Assembly: GCA_038503035.1 (NCBI GenBank)
Contig: JAVSML010023998.1
Coordinates: 1 to 64,000, forward strand
Length of the DNA stretch: 64,000 nt
Reading direction: 5' to 3'
DNA from: Crocodylus rhombifer
Lineage: Eukaryota > Chordata > Crocodylia > Crocodylidae
Part shown: in pieces, positions 23,401 to 35,900 of the stretch
How the letters are laid out: every line of letters begins with the position of its first letter
How positions within the stretch are numbered: position 1 is the stretch's first letter
Position numbers and translations under genes: made by a program
The notes under the pieces: generated by a model
What the model saw: the letters and a program-made list of their open reading frames with translations, nothing else
What the model was told of the DNA's origin: nothing
The model's database searches: none

Positions 23401-26400
23401 TTCGGAGACTGAGCCTTGCTGAACTTGACATCCCGGGAGGGCACAAAATATTATCTGACAAGGTAAACTCCAGTGGAATTCCCAGGTCAAGTGATCTTGT
23501 ACACAATTAGAGCTAATATTTTAATTTGATCTAAGATACTGCTGTGGCTCACAAAGTAGCCAATGTTAAGTGATTCTTTAAGTGTCCTGCCCTGTTCTGT
23601 ATATCGTGCGATATCTGAATGGCGTGAAGTTGTATTTTGAAATGTTTCTAGAGTGTGGTAGCCGAAGGTGGCAGAGAATTTACAGAATTTAATGCCCTGA
23701 AATTTTAGTTTTATTCCACAATTGTCACAGTAATTTGAAGCATATGAAAGGAACACTGATGTATCCCTTCTCCCCATCTCCCTCAAGAACTAGTCCCTAG
23801 CCACTCTCTCCTTCCCACCCCATTATGATAATTAGCCTATAATAGAAACCATAAAAAGTTAATCCTTGTTGTTTGGCACCTTCTGTGGCTGCATTCTTAT
23901 ATCACAAGGAGCAGTATACTAGATTTACAACACATCTTTGGCTATGCAGCCCATGCTCTAAACCAGGCCTTGTCCCTCCCAGATGCCTCCCAGACAGCAG
24001 AAGCAATTAGCCTATGCCGAGTTTTCTGCTGCTGCGGCTTATAGTTTCATAGTTGGCAGGTTCAGAAGGGACCCGAGCAGATCATCAAGTCCAACCCCCT
24101 GCCATGGGCAGGAAAGGATGCTGGGGTCAAATGACCCTGGCTAGGTGGCTGTCTAGCCTCCTTTTGAAGACCCCCAGGGTAGGAGCGAGCAGCACTTCCC
24201 TTGGAAGTTGGTTCCAGATCCTAGCTGCCCTGACTCTGAAGTAGTGCCTCCTGATATCTAGCCTGAACCTACTCTCTCTTGTGGCCGTTATTCGTAGTTA
24301 CTCCCAGTAGTGTTTGGGGGAAGAGGGACTCCCTGTTTCCCTGCTGGTCCCCCTGGTAAGTTTATAGACAGCCACCAGATCGCCTCTTAGCCTTCTCTTG
24401 TGGAGGCTGAACAGGTTCAGGTCCCATAGCCTCACATCATAGGGCCTGCCCTGCTGTCCCCATATCATGCGAGTGGCCCTCCTCTGGACCCTCTCGATGC
24501 TGTCCACGTCCCTCTTGAAGTGCGGCACACAGAACTGGACGCAGTACTCCAACTGCAGCCTGACCAGTGCCGCACAGAGGGGGAGGATCACCTCCTTGGA
24601 CCTGCTTGTGATGCATCTGTGGATGCATGACAAGATGCAGTTAGCCTTACTGATCGCATCCTCACATTGGCAGCCCATGTTCATCTGGGAATCAATAGCG
24701 ACTCCAAGATCCTTTTCTGCCTCTGTGCTGATGAGAAGGGAGTTCCCCAGCCTGTAGGTATGCTGCTGGTTCTTCCTCCCCGGGTGCAATACCTTGCACT
24801 TGTCAGTATTGAATCCCATCCTGTTCTCATCCACCCTCCCCTGCAACCTGTCCAGATCTAGTTGTAGCCTGTCCCTCCCTTCTAGCATGCCCACCTCTCC
24901 CCACATCTTAGTGTCATCTACAAATTTGCATAAGGTGCTTTTCACCCCCTTGTCCAAGTTGCTGATGAAGATGTTGAACAGTGCAGGCCTGAGGACCCCC
25001 GCTGCCCCATCCCTCCAGGTTGAAAATGACCCGTCCACCACCACTCTCTAGGAGCAGCCCTCCAGCCAATTTGCCACCCATCTCACTGTGTAGGCATCGT
25101 CGCCTAATTTTTTAATGAGAATGGGGTGAGAGACAGCATCGAAGGCCTTCCTAAAGTCCAGAAAGACTGTGTCCACCGCAACAGCTATGTCTAAGGATTT
25201 TGTTACCTGGTCATAGAAGGCCACCATGTTGGTCTGACAGGACCTGCCCCTAATGAACCCATGTCGGTTGCCCCTAAGCATAATCTCCCCTGCTGGCCCC
25301 TCGCAGATATGCACCTGGATAATTCTCTCAAAGAGCATCCCCAGGACCGAGGTAAGACTAATGGGCCTATAGTTTCCCGGGTCCTCCTTCCTCCCCTTTT
25401 TGAAAATGGGGACTACATTGGCCCTTTTCCAGTCCTTTGGTACCTCACCAGAGCACCATGAGTGCTTGTAAAGCCGTGCCAGAGGTCCTGCAATGACCTC
25501 TGCCAATTCCCTCAGCACCCTGGGGTGGAGATCATCTGGACATGCTGATATAAACACATCCAGCCCCACCAGAAGTTCCCTGACCCTAAGCCTGGCTGTG
25601 CCTCTCCTGAGTCCATGGGGTGGTTGTCCTGCAGAGGCCCCATGTTACCTGGTGCCTTCCTTTTACTCCCTATGTATTTAAAAAAGGACTTCTTGTTATC
25701 TTTGATCTGGGTCACTAGTCCTAGTTCCGTGTCCACCTTTAGCCTTCCTAACAGCCCCCCCCCTACAGCCTCGAGCAATGGAGGTATAATCGTCCTTGGT
25801 GATGGCCCCTCCCTTCCACCGGGTGTACACCCTTTTTTTAGCTTTCAGATGTTCCTGAATGCCTTTGGTGAACCAGGGGGGCTTTTGAGCATTCTTGCCC
25901 CCTTTGATTCACATTGGGACTGTCACCCCTTGGGCTCGGAGGATCATCTCCTTAAGGAACAACCACTTGTCTTGGACTCCCAACTCCCCTCCCCTCCGGG
26001 ACCTCAGTGCCTCACTGACTAATCTCCTTAACTCATTGAAATCGACCCTCCTTGGACACCCTGCGCTGGATGGTGAATGATGATCGCTAATTGCCCACGT
26101 GGTCAAGAACTTAGCTTGGATCTCTCTACAGGACTTAATCTAAGGCACCTAGGTGGAAGAAAGTCAAGCTCCACATGACTGCATAAATAGAAAGCCCTGG
26201 GTGTAAACAGAGGCAAATACATTCACATATAAAATGCGAAGGAAGTAGAAGCAGGGATGACTGAACAAATGCACATATAATTCTCAGTGGGCACACACTG
26301 CTTTGTGGACAAGTCAGGAAGTAGCAATCAAATTGCATGCAGTCCAAACATACCACATCTGCAGTATAATTAAAGGACCGGTCCTGAACACCTCACTCAA

Positions 26401-29400
26401 TCATTCATCTGATTAGGGCTGTATGATCAGACAAGATTATCTAGTCCACACGTTTTCCTTTTCAATTTTTCAGGAGCCTCCTCTCCCCTCCGAAAACACA
26501 TCAATACTATTCAGTGTCACTGAGTTGAGATTTTAGATGTACCTGAATAAACCTCCTTCTGAACAATCCAAGACCTGAAGCCTGCAAGTTTCCTAGGCTC
26601 CCATACATTACTTCATACATTTCTTTAAGCTTGGCCTTATTTTTCTGAGCTTTTCCCAACTCATTTCTCACAGCATCAACCCAATCCTGCAAATACAGAA
26701 AAAAGCAAGTAAATGTGAAAGACAATGTTTTTTGGATTCTCTCCAATAAATCAAATCAGATATCTTAGACTTATTATATTTGCTATTGATGTGACTTAGT
26801 AAATACAAAGGTCTTGGACATTTGTAAGCAATTCGAGAGCCAGAGGAGTGATTTTTTTTTTTTTTTTAAATAAAATGCTGCTCCTACTCCAGGGGCAGGC
26901 AAATATTTCTGGTGGAGAGCTGCTTACCCAGCTTTGGCAGGCTGTTGAGGGCTGCATGGGTAGCCCTGCCCCCTGGACACCATCTTGGGACCAATGTCCC
27001 AATCAATGTCTTGGGACCAATGTCCCAGGGCCAGTATTGGTGGGGCCCAAAGCAGGGCCCAGGCCGGCAGGGGTCTGTGGAGCCAGACTGGGCTGCACCA
27101 GCAAGGAGGGGGGAGCTGGCCCAGCTTCATAAAGTCCCTGCTGGCTGGGATCCCGCACTCATGCCACCCTGCTCTGGGCCCCACCAGCACTGGCCCTGGG
27201 ACACCAGTGCGGGGCCCATGTTCCCGCTGGCTCCCATGCCCACTCACACCCAGTGCCCCCAGCCCCACAGTACAGGCAGGAGGCAGCGCGCAGCCCCAAC
27301 CCCCTGCTCACCGGGAAGGAAGAAGCTGATGCTGAGTGCAGGGAAAAGCGGCCCCTCATCCACCCTGTGCTGCAGTCGCTCACAGCCCACGAAGGGCTGC
27401 CTGTGCCTGCTCCTGACAGCCCAGCATGGGCTGCGAGCAGCTGCAGCATGGGGCAGTGGACACTGGGCAGGGGAGGGCTGCTTTCCTCCATGCTGAGAAG
27501 GAGCCCAGGGAAAAGTGGCCCCTCCCCCACCCCGTGGCTGGTGCTCCCTGCTGCAGCCACTTGCAGCCTGCACGGGGCTGTCTGAAGCAGGCACAGGCAG
27601 CCCCAGGCAGGCTGCAAGCAGCTGCAGCACAGGGCGTCAGGCATGGGGTGAGCATGGGGCCGCTTCCCCACCGCCCCCCCCACACTCAGATTTTTCCCAG
27701 GCCACTTTTCCCCGAGCTCCTCCCCTGTCCGGGGTCCTCCCCTGCCCTTCCCCCTTACCTGAGGTTCCGGCGCTGCCGGGGCAGCCATGTGCTCCCAGGC
27801 CAGAAGCCTCTGCTGGGTCTTCTGGCTGTGGGGGGCGGGGTTGGGCAGGCCCTCCTGTTGTGGGAGCCTGCCGGGCTTCCCCTGGGTCCTACTGCCCTTG
27901 GTTCCTATCATTTTTTACAGGAACCAAGGGCAGATAAATATTAATTTTCCAAATTTCTTAGGAGCCCTGTGGGCTGCAGCCCATGGCCATATTTTTCCCA
28001 CCTCTGTCCTACTCCCTCATTTGTCGGGTTACTGCAATAGCAATTATGCATCAACCTAGGTCCTGGCCCATTGGGCCAGATATGCAAATATAAAGTGAGA
28101 GTCCCTGCCCAAAAGAATTTATAGTCTAAAAGGGTAAGGAAAGGTGCATAAAAACAGAGGCAATGTAAACAATGATTATGCCAGTGTTTCACCCTATGTT
28201 ATGCTTTGCCACTTAGCAGCTTTCCTGGTTCAAGTTAAATCAAACCCCCAGCATCCCAGCATGCTTTCCAGCCCTGGGCTGTGCTGTGTTGCCTGTGACA
28301 GACAGCAGAGCTAGCCCTAGCCCTAGCCCTAGCCCTCTCCTCCCTAGCTGGAAGCAGTGAGGGCTGGCTGACAGGGGCATGGGGGAGGCAAACCCATCTG
28401 AAGATGCAGCCCAGTCTGCAAGGGGGGGAGAGGGAGGAGGGAAGCACTGCCCCTCCCCCCCAGCAAACCTCTGCTGGGGTCTGGGGCTAGGGAGGTTAAA
28501 CACCCCTTCCCCTGCTCAAACTTACTGCTGGCTCCAACTGCAGGCTACAAATCCTAGAGGCACGTGGAAGCAGGAAGAGGAAGTGCTGAGCAACCCTGCA
28601 GAGTCCTGCTCTTGCAAGTCTGGACCGCAAATTCTAGAGACCTTGGGGGCAGCAGGAAGAGAAACTGAACACAGCTCTAGCACCCTCCTGCTTGTGGCCT
28701 GAGCCACTGCAGGCACATGGCTGCATTTCCTGAATCAAAGGTAAATGTAGGTTCACTTCTGTTTCAATTTAATTTGTGCAGCTTAGACTAACCTGCAAAG
28801 ACTACATCGATTCAGCCTCAGGCTTTTTGACTGTCTGTACCTAGCCTAGAAGATCAGCTAGACTGGCTAAGACAAAGGAAGGAAAGGGTGTTGGCTAGAA
28901 AGTGTGAAGGAGGAAACTATAGGAGCTGGTGCAAATTGCCAACAGAACATGATTCTGTTATACCTTGAAGAGCATCTCAGGGTTTGAAAGCTGTTCCAGA
29001 GCCTGAACAAAATCTTGAATCACTCCTCCTCTGTCCAATTTACTTTTTATCCTGTAAAGAAAATCAACAGAACAGTCCCACAAAAACTGCCATCAGCATA
29101 TTCTCAGTCAAGTGGTCCAGATCCTCTCCTACACTCAAGGTTTGGACAAACAGTATTCTACACAACTCATGGACGGATAGAAATACTTTCACACAGGGCT
29201 GCTTAGTAGCAGCAGTGGGATGGACCACTGCGTGGCTGCTAAAGCACTAAGTTGCTCAATTCTCTGCATTGCTTGCTTTTGCTTGGTATTTGCCAAGTGT
29301 CTGCTATGAAAATAGCAGCTCAAAATTGCTGGGGAGGGAAAAGAGGTCTGGGGGGTGGGAGTAACTTTTTGTACTGAAAACTCAGGAAAAACAATAGGCA

Positions 29401-32400
29401 TTCACACCCACACATGCCACACAACTGGGCAACAGTCATTAACTGTGAGAAGCACAAGAGGCTTTGCCTTCTTGTTTCAAAACTAAGACATGTATTCTGC
29501 GCTGCATATAGTGGGATTGTTTGAAGATCAGAAAATTGCCTGGTATAGAGCTAGCAATTAGTTATTCTAGTCCACCTTAGCTACTATCAGTACGGTGTGG
29601 TTAGCAAACCTGAAACTAAGTCCCGTCTCTTTCAAGGCTGCTATTAGGAGCAAGACTTTTGGAGGAAAAATGTAACAAGCTACAAAAGGAGGTGTGAATA
29701 GCAGTGTATTCTCTGACTAGTATTAATATAACCTGTATTGTTGGTGAGGTGGGAACAACAGAGAGCAGATTATTCCCTTCATAAATGAGTAGGCATACTT
29801 AATTGGCCTTTCCTGTTGGAAACCATGGGCAAAGAGCTACTTCCATTTGTACAATTTAAATGGCTTACACTGAAATGTAAAAACATGAACAAGGTTGAAA
29901 ACATGACAGAGGACACTCACAAGAATTAGGTTTGCCAGGACTTGACAGATTTCAAAAGCTGAAGTTACACTGTCTTCAAATATTGTAGTCAACACCTAAA
30001 CTAGATTTTTCCCTCTTGGTGATAGAAAGTGGAGAATGAAGGGTTAATAGGGAGTCTGCAGAGATAAGTAGTATGTCTTGAACTATAAAAATGCATTCAG
30101 CTCCAAAAAAGAAATTCCATGCTCCTTTTGGATGTTTAAGGATAGCATGCATTTTAAACAAATAACGGCTTTTTCCATGTAAAAATCAGAGCAGACATAC
30201 AGCCTTATTCCATGGTCATTCATTCAAATCAAGGTCAAATTACCCCCTTGGCAAGTCTACAGTGTATTTATTACACTGGAAAGTAACCAGATAGACTGTC
30301 ATGTGTCTGCTTCCTTAGTCAGCTTCATTTCATGGTTTTGCTCCCATCACCTTAGCTGCTTGCAGACGTTAAGAAAACCAAACAAAAAAGGCATGCTTTA
30401 CTGGAAAAAGCAGTGCGTTACTTCAACCCGGCTCTGCAGCATCTATAAAGATTGGCTGCTTCAATCAGCTATTAGATAAAAGCACCAAAAAGCCAGGTTG
30501 AAGCAACACGCTGCCCTTCTGGGCGTGTGCTGGGCTCAGTGTGGGAATGCATCAAGTTTAAAAGTAAAGCACCGTTTTCTGGAGGGGTTTACAGCTGAAA
30601 GCACCTGGTGGTTAGGTGCAGTAACATGGGCTACCCCAGACCATCTAACTTGAGGACTGATTGTACATCTACTCTTTACTAGAGTAAATTTACTATGGCG
30701 TAAAATCTGGCTTAAAAATTATTCTGTTGCATAACTATGCCTCTAGACTATCAACTCTGTCTCACTCTAGGATTTTACCATATTGCCGCATTTGCAAGTC
30801 AACTTTGCTTAGAAGTCAACCTCCTGTTTTCAGGAACATTTTAGAATCCCCCTCCTCCCTGCCCCCCATATTTGCCAATAACTTAAGTCCCTGCACTGCA
30901 AAAACACACAGGAGAATCAAATAAGCGAAGAAAGGATCCAGAGAGTTAAATGCACTAAAATTAAAAAGTATCCTCTGTGCCAGAGAAATTCTGCCCATGG
31001 TTCACCATATCTCAAAAATGTTTAGCTCAATGGAAGCTGCAAGTTTAAATAGAGTGAAAGACCTGTATTAAAAGCCAGATTTGAACTGCAGTCCTGGATT
31101 CAAATTTCATAGGACAAGTGGAGTGAAAAAAAAATACAATTAGTCCTGGTTTCAGAAGTTTGAATGCCAAATTTTCCTAATTATTTAAGAGACACCGTGA
31201 ATGGGAAAGTGGCGTTTGTTTCCATTGCTGTTGTGCACATACTCAGCTCACATTTGACTTTAAAAACATGACCAAAATACCTTCAGCTAATTTGGGTTCT
31301 GGAAGAACATAATATGCTGTCTTTTAGAATATTTTAAGTTCAGCCATTTTTTTTTAGTTTAGTATTAGAAATTTTCAAGATCACTTGTCTTTTCCAAATA
31401 ACAAAAGATGTTCAAAGGCACCCACACTTTTGAAGTGTATCCAACTACATAGTTTCCTACCTCTGTGGCTCTAGTGGTGACCAGCCCCAGAGTTGGGAAC
31501 ACAACACTATTTACTTCCTGTAGCAGAGCCAGGGGTCTAAAAGTCTGAATCTGACACCACAGTCTTAACACTTCTGCACTTCTACCCAGCCTGCCTCCCA
31601 CTCCAATAGAACAGACCACAGAGATAACTTATTTCACAGTGTTTAGTTTGACCCCAGTTTAAAAATTAGGGAAGTTAGGATTTTCATTGGCACCATGTAT
31701 AAATTGGAGCTGGGCTTGGAGTTTGGCTGGTTTGGTCCCATCCCCTGTGAGCAGTGCTGCATGGGCCACGCCAGCTGAGCACCGAGCCCAGCACCGTCTG
31801 CTGCAAGCAGCACTGCCGAGTACTGAGCCCAGCCCTGTCCCCTGCAAGCGGCACCAGGCTCGCAGAGGATGGAGCCCCACCAGCTAAGCCTGGCCTTGTC
31901 TGCTGTGTGCAGGGCTAAGTGCTGAGCCTGGCTCTGCCAGCCAAATGCTGAGCTGGGCACCACTCGCAGGGGACAGGGCCCGGGCTAGGGCCAGGTTCGG
32001 CTGACATGCTCCAGACAGTGCTGCTTGCAAGGTCCCCTGTGAGTGGTGCTGGGCTTGGTGCTCGGCTGGTGCAGCCTCATCCCATCCCATCCCCAGCAAG
32101 CGGCACTACATGGGCTGTGCCAGCTGAGTGCTGAGCCCAGTGCCACTTGTAGGGGATGGTAATACAGCGTATAAATCAAGGTTGAATTTTAAAAGTTAAA
32201 AATTGGGCTTCAAACCTCGAATTATATACCGTGAAATACAGTAGATCCCCAGGACCAGAGCACTTCTCAAGCAACCACCACAATGGGGCAGATGACTATG
32301 TATGGCACTCTTAAGAGCCAGCCAACACAAGGTCATCTGCTTCAATATGGTGGTAGTGGAGTAAATAACCCTGTGCAGCACACTTAAGGGCAGAGGCGTA

Positions 32401-32907
32401 CATGACTGCATAATGTTGGTCCTCAAGGGTGCCACACAGAGTGACCTACCCCAAACATTAATGCCATATCATTCCAATCATAGGTCAACACTGTATATAA
32501 GCCAACTGTCATTTTAATGGTTCTTTTTGATGGAAAAAGGTCAACTTACAATGAAAAGATCTGTTACATCTGAAACTACATATAACAGATCTGCAGTAGT
32601 TTCATCTATCTGAAACAACATATTGTTGAGAGCAGGTAAAAGGCAAATACATTTTTTTTGTTTTATTTTTTTCAAGAAGCATGGTAGATCAAGAATGGTA
32701 GATGCTCAGCACCTCTAAAATAAATTGAGGCATTTATTGTTACTCTTATATTAACATGCACTATCACAATAAGTGCCAAATAGGATAGCACATGTGGGTG
32801 CTTAAGCTTAGACATTACTAGTAAAGTTGGTTTACTTACCAGTTTTTCTATGCTTTCCCTGTAACTAAGCATAGTACATACTATGTTGTTTGCAAAGTAT
32901 AACTTTC

Positions 32908-32941
<34 letters not shown>

Positions 32942-35900
32942 ATAAATTATTATTGGGATTTAAAAGCCCACCTTGTTACAAATTCCTTGTTTTTATGGCC
33001 AATTGCAGTGTCTTTGAAGGAATAATTTTCACTGCTGATCATAAAAGGAAATATAATTGCTTGAGGATAGTTATCTGCAATCTCTTCAACAGTGCGGTGC
33101 ACAGCTACTGCTTCATCTTTGTCAAGTACTGCCATCATCTGGCTAATCCAACCAATGAACTGCCAGCAGGGAACTGTAGAAATCTGCAAAATACATGGTT
33201 CACATCTTCAACATTTATTCCTCATTTCTTGTACATAAGCAAAAACAAACAAAACAAAAAACTGCTCTTTGTCCCAACACAGCAGGCAGAAACGCATGGA
33301 AAGCGAGAGTACAACAGATTGCACAGAACATCCCCTGCCAAAGGATTCACTTCTACTGCTTGTTAACATTTTCCTTTGCAAAAATGTTATGGTTTACTGG
33401 GTGAGCAAGGTGAGATCCGAGACTCAATTGCATTACATTTGTTTGTCAGGATGCAACACCTGCACACCACTTCTAACCATCTTCAAAATTTCAGGGAAAG
33501 CATTAGCCACCCCAATCCTATTAATTTTAATGAGAATATGAAAACCAAGCAAGATGAAATCAAGGATCTGCCAAGACTTGCTCATTGATTAGTATACCCA
33601 TAACCTTAATATATTCTACTACAAACATAAATGATCAGAACTATGCAATGCCACTGCCTGCAAAGCACTGACCTTGGTGTCGAATTCCAGTCCTACCTTC
33701 CAGGACAAAAGAGAAAAAAATGTCCCAACATGTGCATGTGGTTCTTGTGGAGTCTGTCTGCTGGACAAGACTTCACTTGCTGTCTTAATGTGTCAGTCAT
33801 TACTGCTACAATTCTTCCAACCTCATTTTCCACAAGTATATTCTCAGTTTCTGGAGGAAACCAAGCTGCATTCCTGTCTCCCTGACACCTTTCTGGTCTG
33901 TCTTCAGTTCAGTACTGTCTTCCACTCTGTATGTACTAGCGTCAGTATCTAACAGGAAAGGGGCGTTGAAAATAAAGGAAAGTGAACACAGAAGCAGTAA
34001 GAAGGGAATAGGGGATGCAGAATCCTGGGCATGTGGAAGAGTGGGAAGTGGTAGGGCACAGGAAAATCCTGATGTGGAATACGAGGACAAAAAGCTTTGA
34101 CCATGGAGGAAGGAAGGGGGATGCCATTACGAGGGAGGGTATAAAGTCCCTGTCATGGGGTAAACAAACAGAGGGGTAATGAATGGCTGGCACGCAGAGA
34201 ATGGAAGGAGGCATTGCTGCATGCAACAAGTTCTGCCAATAGAAGTATGAATGTACATAACTAATCTTATATCTCCAGTGATACATTCCACAGGTGACTC
34301 AGCACAAAATACATTGAAACGTGCCATAAAACTAGTACCCAAAATTACATAGCAGACCACAATTCTATTTAAGTGAAAAGATTCTGCTCATATAATAAAT
34401 TGGATACAGTAACGATCTGTTGTTCTGCCTTGCTCTAAGCAGCATGGTAAAATATCTTCAATTTTATTTGAGCAAGACTTGCCATTCTGCCCACGCTTAA
34501 CATCTGCTAGCCGCCTCTGTCATCAAATTCACCTTAACTTTATTTACAATACAATTTCCTGCTCTTGAAACGGAAGCAACTAACCTCTCGTGCCATCAGA
34601 CTTAGGGTCTCTGCCGGATACCTCTCTATTATTTGCAGCAGCCTGGGAAATTTTAGCCTGGCTTCCCTGGAATTCAATTTTAAAGCTTTTATCATCTTCT
34701 CCACTACAATAGCTGGGAATGTCTGCAGATCCACTGCACCAATATCTGCCAGGAGACATTAAACAAAAATTATCAGAATCGCCATCATTTGTTTCATGTC
34801 TTTGATCATTTAAAACATTGATCTTTATTTACTCTTGAGCACAGTACATACTTTCAGTGCTCTGTAGGGGATTTTAACAATTTTTTATTTTCACTTTGTT
34901 CTAGTTCCCATTGCAAGATCTGTTTGCATTGCATACACCAGCAACACATGTATCCTTGGGTCACTAGGATTAGCTTTTATCTGGAGGCTGCATCACCACT
35001 AATATCTTGCCCATTTTTAAATACAGCACTGTTGCAGTCTGGGATGGAACAAGAAGAGCATCTCCTGGATAATTATCCCACAAGTAAGATGGAAACCTCA
35101 TGACTCATCAACATTGAAGCCAGGAAAGATGGTTAAAAAAATTATTTAAAAAAAAAAAAAAGAAAAGGATGTAAATACCATCTAAATTAAAGATAAAATA
35201 TTTCAATTTAAATTCAAGCCCTGCTGTCATCTCACAAGTAGCATGAAAGGAAATGTATTTTAGGGACATTCAATCAACAGGTGTTCTTTCCCTGCTAACA
35301 CTATATAACATTTTCAGCTACCCAACTCTAGCCTTTGCAGGCATTTGGACTGTTCTTTGGCATCTGATTGTTTCCTTGGGAGTTCCTGTAAGATGTACGT
35401 AATTTCTGATCACCAGATAAGCCTTCTTCCTCTTTACGTAGGTGCTTGTCACAGAAATCAACCAAAGTCAGGTAAGCATCTATCACTCCAGTCAGGTCTA
35501 CATGCTCCATGGTGCAAGACTGCATTTCTTCTTCAGCCTTCCTCACTGCATTGGTGAAGTACTGGAAAGCCCGCTTGTTCAGACTTCCAATCACCTGAAA
35601 TTCAACCAAAAGTGGAAATCACATTAGCAGTAATACTCTGCGATTCTCTAGAGCTCAGCAAATTAGTCATGCAGAAGTTATTAATTAAATTTAGCTTTTT
35701 ATCAATATTTCATGAGGAAAGGTTCTTGGTTCCAAGTGTTCAATAAGGCTGTGCAAAGCTTCAGTCCCCGATTCGATTCGGCAGAGATTCAGTCTGATTT
35801 GGTGGCCGAATCAACAAATTGAATCAGGAGATGCTTTAATTCCTGCAAATCAAATCAGAATCCTCCAAATCTATTCAAAGAGATTTAGAGTGATTTGGTG

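Larger units (their letters stand above)
19439..26542 (-). other. Intron E22-E23, largest in the window (7.1 kb)
   Basis: Contains a solo LTR (19621-20550) and a CR1 (24042-26110). Between them, 20551-24041 is AT-rich with an 18-T run near 21752 and no recognised gene or repeat. Confidence 0.65.
26687..28963 (-). other. Intron E21-E22, GC-rich in the middle
   Basis: Holds a GC-rich hAT-like element (26890-28006) and a second GC-rich block (28230-28740). No gene is supported despite long open frames, which come from base composition. Confidence 0.65.
29052..32971 (-). other. Intron E20-E21
   Basis: Contains copy 2 of the unassigned repeat (30392-30583), a GC-rich tandem block (31697-32165) and a long poly-A tract (about 32911-32938). 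Remaining segments (29052-30390, 30584-31696) show nothing recognised. Confidence 0.6.

Noticed and set aside
24298..25569. Reverse-transcriptase open frames as possible host genes
   Set aside because: They are broken pieces of a CR1 LINE with stops and frameshifts; the same holds for the frames at 10024-11575, 14945-16984 and 43415-45118.
26912..27911. Long overlapping open frames (up to about 250 codons) on both strands
   Set aside because: They lie inside a GC-rich hAT-like element, are rich in Ala/Pro/Gly/Cys, overlap in several frames and resemble no protein family. Base composition explains them.
35328..35413. Read-through of E18 past its donor
   Set aside because: The added residues do not match the family, whereas the GTGATC donor gives the Asp codon required by E19.
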